Assembly: GCA_023415275.1 (NCBI GenBank)
Contig: JAEZLJ010000152.1
Coordinates: 1-18,613 of the forward strand
DNA from: Bacteroidota bacterium
GTDB lineage: Bacteria; Bacteroidota; Bacteroidia; Chitinophagales; Chitinophagaceae
Reading direction: 5' to 3'
DNA length: 18,613 nucleotides
The notes under the pieces are model-generated. The model saw nothing but the letters and a program-made list of their open reading frames with translations, did no database searches and was not told where the DNA came from. The position numbers and the translations under genes were made by a program. Positions 16,262 to 18,613 of the stretch are shown here, one piece after another (within the stretch, counting starts at the first letter, position 1; every line of letters begins with the position of its first letter).

Positions 16262-17962
16262 CTATCGTTTTGTAAACGCTGCGCTCACCACCCTCGAGCC
16301 TACCTGTACCACCAGGGAATAGATCCCTGCAGGTAGTGCGCTGACATCAAAGCTCCATGTATTCACGCCCACGATCACGGTTTTTACATAAGATTTTACC
16401 AGCACTCCATTGGCATTGAACAGGAGCACCCTTACATCCTGTTCTTTGGTGGATTGATACAGTACATGCAGCACCGATTCAACCGGGTTAGGTGATAGCT
16501 GCATGACAGGTGTTGCCTGGCTGCCATTTACTACGAGTGTTTTGCAAATGCGGGTTTCACAGCCCTGGTCAGTAAGAATGGTCAGGCAAACCGGATACCT
16601 GCCGGCACTGGCATATTCATGCGTAGTTACCTGGCCATCGCCACTATGTCCATCACCAAAGTTCCATCGCCAGCTAATGACGTGGTCGGATGAATTGATC
16701 ACGCTAAAACCTTTGAACTGTACCTTCCTTTCGCCAGTCACAGAAAACGACATATACCCTCCACACACATCAGATTGGTGTTCTTCTATTTCCACCACGC
16801 GGCACTTGTCAGCAATGCATCCGCCATCATACTTCACCTTTACACAAAGCTGGTAGCGACCCGGCCCCGGGTATTCATGTTCCATGGCTAACTGTGCTTC
16901 CCTGATAGGGTGATCCAGGTTTATACATGTGTCGCGTCCATCGCCAAAATTCCAGCAGATTTGCAAGGGCACCTTTCCGTTTGCTGTGTGAGCAAAGAAC
17001 TTTTGCTCCTTGCCGTCCGAATGTGCCATTTCAATATCCACCGGGCAGCCATCAGGCGTGGGTGCCGGTATTTCTGCAATGGTCACCTGGTGACAATACC
17101 TTGCTTCGCAGCCTCCGTCATAGAGCACAGCAACACAGGCTTCGTAATTCCCCGCATGTGCATAGGCATGTGAGATGGTAAATGGTTTATCTGTTCCCTG
17201 GGGATACTCGATACAGGTATCCTTCCCATCACCAAATTTCCAGCAAAGGCGTACAGGCATTTTGTCATTACTATGCTGCGGCTGTGCTATGAATTGAAGG
17301 GCCAGCCTGTTGGAGCTGACCTTTTCTGTTTTGTAAACGATACGGCAACTGTCTTCTCCAGAAACCTTTACCTCATGACAATAAGCTGCCTGGCAACCTC
17401 CCTGGTATTGGATCTTCACACAAACATTATAAATGCCCTTTTCTTTGAAATGGTGGTATATGGCATAATTGTGAGATTCTGCAGGATTGTATTGTATGCA
17501 GCTATCCGTATGGTCGCCAAAGTTCCAGCAGATCCGTTCCGGCCGGTGGTCCGCATTTGTATTTACCTGTGCCATGAAAAGTTTGGTCAGCGAGTCATTG
17601 CTTTTGCCTACTTCAAAGCCTGCCTTGCAATCAGCAGTGGTTTCTTCAATGCGCACCTCCTGGCAATGGTCTGCAGTAGCCACTGAGTCATGCTCACCTG
17701 TATAGCTGTAAAGAATAAGACAAACCTTATAGGTGCCATTGGCTGTATAACGGTGCTGTGTACCTGCAGTGGCCGCTGTAACAGACATAGATCCGTCGCC
17801 AAATTTCCAGATGGCCTTCTTATTGGTTGTACTGCTGAATTGCGAGGTGTTGGTGATGGTAATGGTCCGGTTGTTAGAGGTGGCAATTGTAAAATTGGCC
17901 ACATCCTGGGTGCTGCCCAACAGGGCACTGCATACAGCCAGTAGCAGGAAAATCGTTCTCAT
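16262..17962 (-). CDS. Secreted protein with five PKD-type repeats (three with six cysteines) and a T9SS type A sorting domain
   Basis: A 566-residue protein with signal peptide MRTIFLLLAVCSALLGSTQ. Five PKD-like beta-sandwich repeats carry the W-x-FGD core: IWKFGDG near residue 51, CWNFGDH 145, CWKFGDG 240, CWNFGDG 336 and WRWNFGDG 431. Repeats 2, 3 and 4 each hold six Cys at nearly fixed spacing (for repeat 3: 206, 240, 250, 276, 285, 290); repeats 1 and 5 keep only part of the set. Residues about 485-566 are a type A T9SS sorting domain (LSPNPVESVLHVLY ... LPAGIYSLVVQVG), so it should be exported across the outer membrane and released or attached at the surface. No catalytic domain is visible; an adhesive or structural role is inference. 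It is transcribed toward the PUL, with which it has no evident link. Confidence 0.92.
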   Translation of the reverse strand: MRTIFLLLAVCSALLGSTQDVANFTIATSNNRTITITNTSQFSSTTNKKAIWKFGDGSMSVTAATAGTQHRYTANGTYKVCLILYSYTGEHDSVATADHCQEVRIEETTADCKAGFEVGKSNDSLTKLFMAQVNTNADHRPERICWNFGDHTDSCIQYNPAESHNYAIYHHFKEKGIYNVCVKIQYQGGCQAAYCHEVKVSGEDSCRIVYKTEKVSSNRLALQFIAQPQHSNDKMPVRLCWKFGDGKDTCIEYPQGTDKPFTISHAYAHAGNYEACVAVLYDGGCEARYCHQVTIAEIPAPTPDGCPVDIEMAHSDGKEQKFFAHTANGKVPLQICWNFGDGRDTCINLDHPIREAQLAMEHEYPGPGRYQLCVKVKYDGGCIADKCRVVEIEEHQSDVCGGYMSFSVTGERKVQFKGFSVINSSDHVISWRWNFGDGHSGDGQVTTHEYASAGRYPVCLTILTDQGCETRICKTLVVNGSQATPVMQLSPNPVESVLHVLYQSTKEQDVRVLLFNANGVLVKSYVKTVIVGVNTWSFDVSALPAGIYSLVVQVGSRVVSAAFTKR

Positions 17963-18239
17963 AAATAGTTTTTAAGAAAATACCGTATCTGTTTCACCCG
18001 GCTGTCAGGATAGGATACGATGAAATCGTTGCTACAAAGTTTCTATTATTTATCGAGATTACTGTTGATGAGGTGAAGGCTGAATTGAGCATTTGCCCCA
18101 ACTTTAAGGCGCATGAAGGATGGAGAATATAGGTATATGCGTTATGGTGAGTTTTCAGAACTGCTATCTGCTTTATGCCATCCTTATTGGGCTGTGATAC
18201 CAAAACTAACAGGTGGCGCCAGTCCATATTCAACCTATT

Positions 18240-18613
18240 CTACCTGATCAATGTAATAGTGCCTTTCCTTACCACTGGTCCACATGGTGTGAGGGCAGAG
18301 ATCATATATACGTAGGTGCCTGTAGATACCTGGATGCCTTTATACTTCCCATCCCAGCAAATGGAAGGGTCTTTAGTTTGAAACACCAATTCTCCCCAAC
18401 GGTTATAGATGGTGAATTGTAGCTGGCTCACGCTGCCCCAATGACGCACGCCAAAGCAATCATTCTTCCCATCCCCATCAGGTGTAAAGGCATTGGGAAC
18501 CAAAAAGGCATTATCAAGGTTTCCTGTTCCCACCCATACCGTTATTGTATCAGTTGAAATGCATCCATTGGCCTTGGTGATCTGCACCTGGTATAGAGTG
18601 GTCTGTGTAGGAC
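18240..18613 (-). CDS. C-terminal end of a T9SS type B (gliding-motility-associated domain) cargo protein, 5' partial
   Basis: The frame is open to the right edge, so the true start lies beyond 18613; the GTG at 18587 is internal. What is visible is the end of an Ig/PKD-like repeat (YQVQITKANGCISTDTITVWV) followed by the type B C-terminal sorting domain: VPNAFTPDGDGKNDCFGV, FTIYNRWGELVFQTKD, CWDGKYKGIQVSTGTYVYMI and the final strand RKGTITLIR. Such proteins are large secreted repeat proteins exported by the type IX system. The stop is TAG at 18240-18242. A 277-base gap (17963-18239) separates it from the PKD-repeat gene on the same strand; nothing convincing was found in that gap. Function of the missing N-terminal part is unknown. 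Confidence 0.92.
   Translation of the reverse strand, partial: PTQTTLYQVQITKANGCISTDTITVWVGTGNLDNAFLVPNAFTPDGDGKNDCFGVRHWGSVSQLQFTIYNRWGELVFQTKDPSICWDGKYKGIQVSTGTYVYMISALTPCGPVVRKGTITLIR

Noticed and set aside
17994..18233. 79-residue ORF on the - strand between the two T9SS cargo genes
   Set aside because: No recognisable family, signal or composition typical of a protein; an overlapping ORF exists on the other strand. Treated as intergenic.

Overview
The window looks like a chromosomal piece of a Bacteroidota genome, most likely a Chitinophagaceae-type soil or plant-associated bacterium. The evidence is SusC/SusD/SusE/SusF-type genes in tandem, type IX secretion (T9SS) sorting domains of both type A (YPNP / SPNP) and type B (gliding-motility-associated C-terminal domain), lipoproteins of the Bacteroidota kind, and weak or absent Shine-Dalgarno sequences. 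Genus-level placement is inference.

Left part (1-2582, + strand): the 3' portion of a GH13 alpha-amylase-family enzyme whose C-terminal T9SS sorting domain is cut by an in-frame TGA. Six bases after that domain comes a NrtR/AraR-type regulator: a Nudix-like sensor with a destroyed catalytic box, plus a winged helix.

Central part (2583-15683, + strand): a polysaccharide utilization locus. A 157-base intergenic region with a possible promoter and short inverted repeats precedes susC-, susD-, susE- and susF-like genes with gaps of 8-21 bases. A strong hairpin terminator closes this unit. A second unit follows: a secreted GH5-like (clan GH-A) protein and a 1127-residue secreted fusion of a GH2 beta-galactosidase with a GH53 endo-beta-1,4-galactanase. 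GH2 plus GH53 points to beta-1,4-galactan (pectin RG-I side chains, type I arabinogalactan). The neighbouring GH13 enzyme and the starch-type SusE/F modules would, taken alone, suggest alpha-glucan. In the model, SusF/SusE/SusD capture glycan at the surface, SusC imports oligosaccharides, and the GH2-GH53 protein makes and trims galacto-oligosaccharides. The Nudix-like protein may sense the released sugar.

Right part (15684-18613): repeat-rich intergenic DNA, a small acidic hydrophilic ORF of unknown function, a secreted protein with five PKD-type repeats (three carrying a regular six-cysteine spacing) and a type A T9SS domain on the - strand, and the 3' end of a type B T9SS cargo gene on the - strand. 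These look unrelated to the PUL and mark its boundary. No tRNA, rRNA, CRISPR array or transposase gene was seen. The longest gene-free stretch is 277 bases (17963-18239), where nothing convincing was found.
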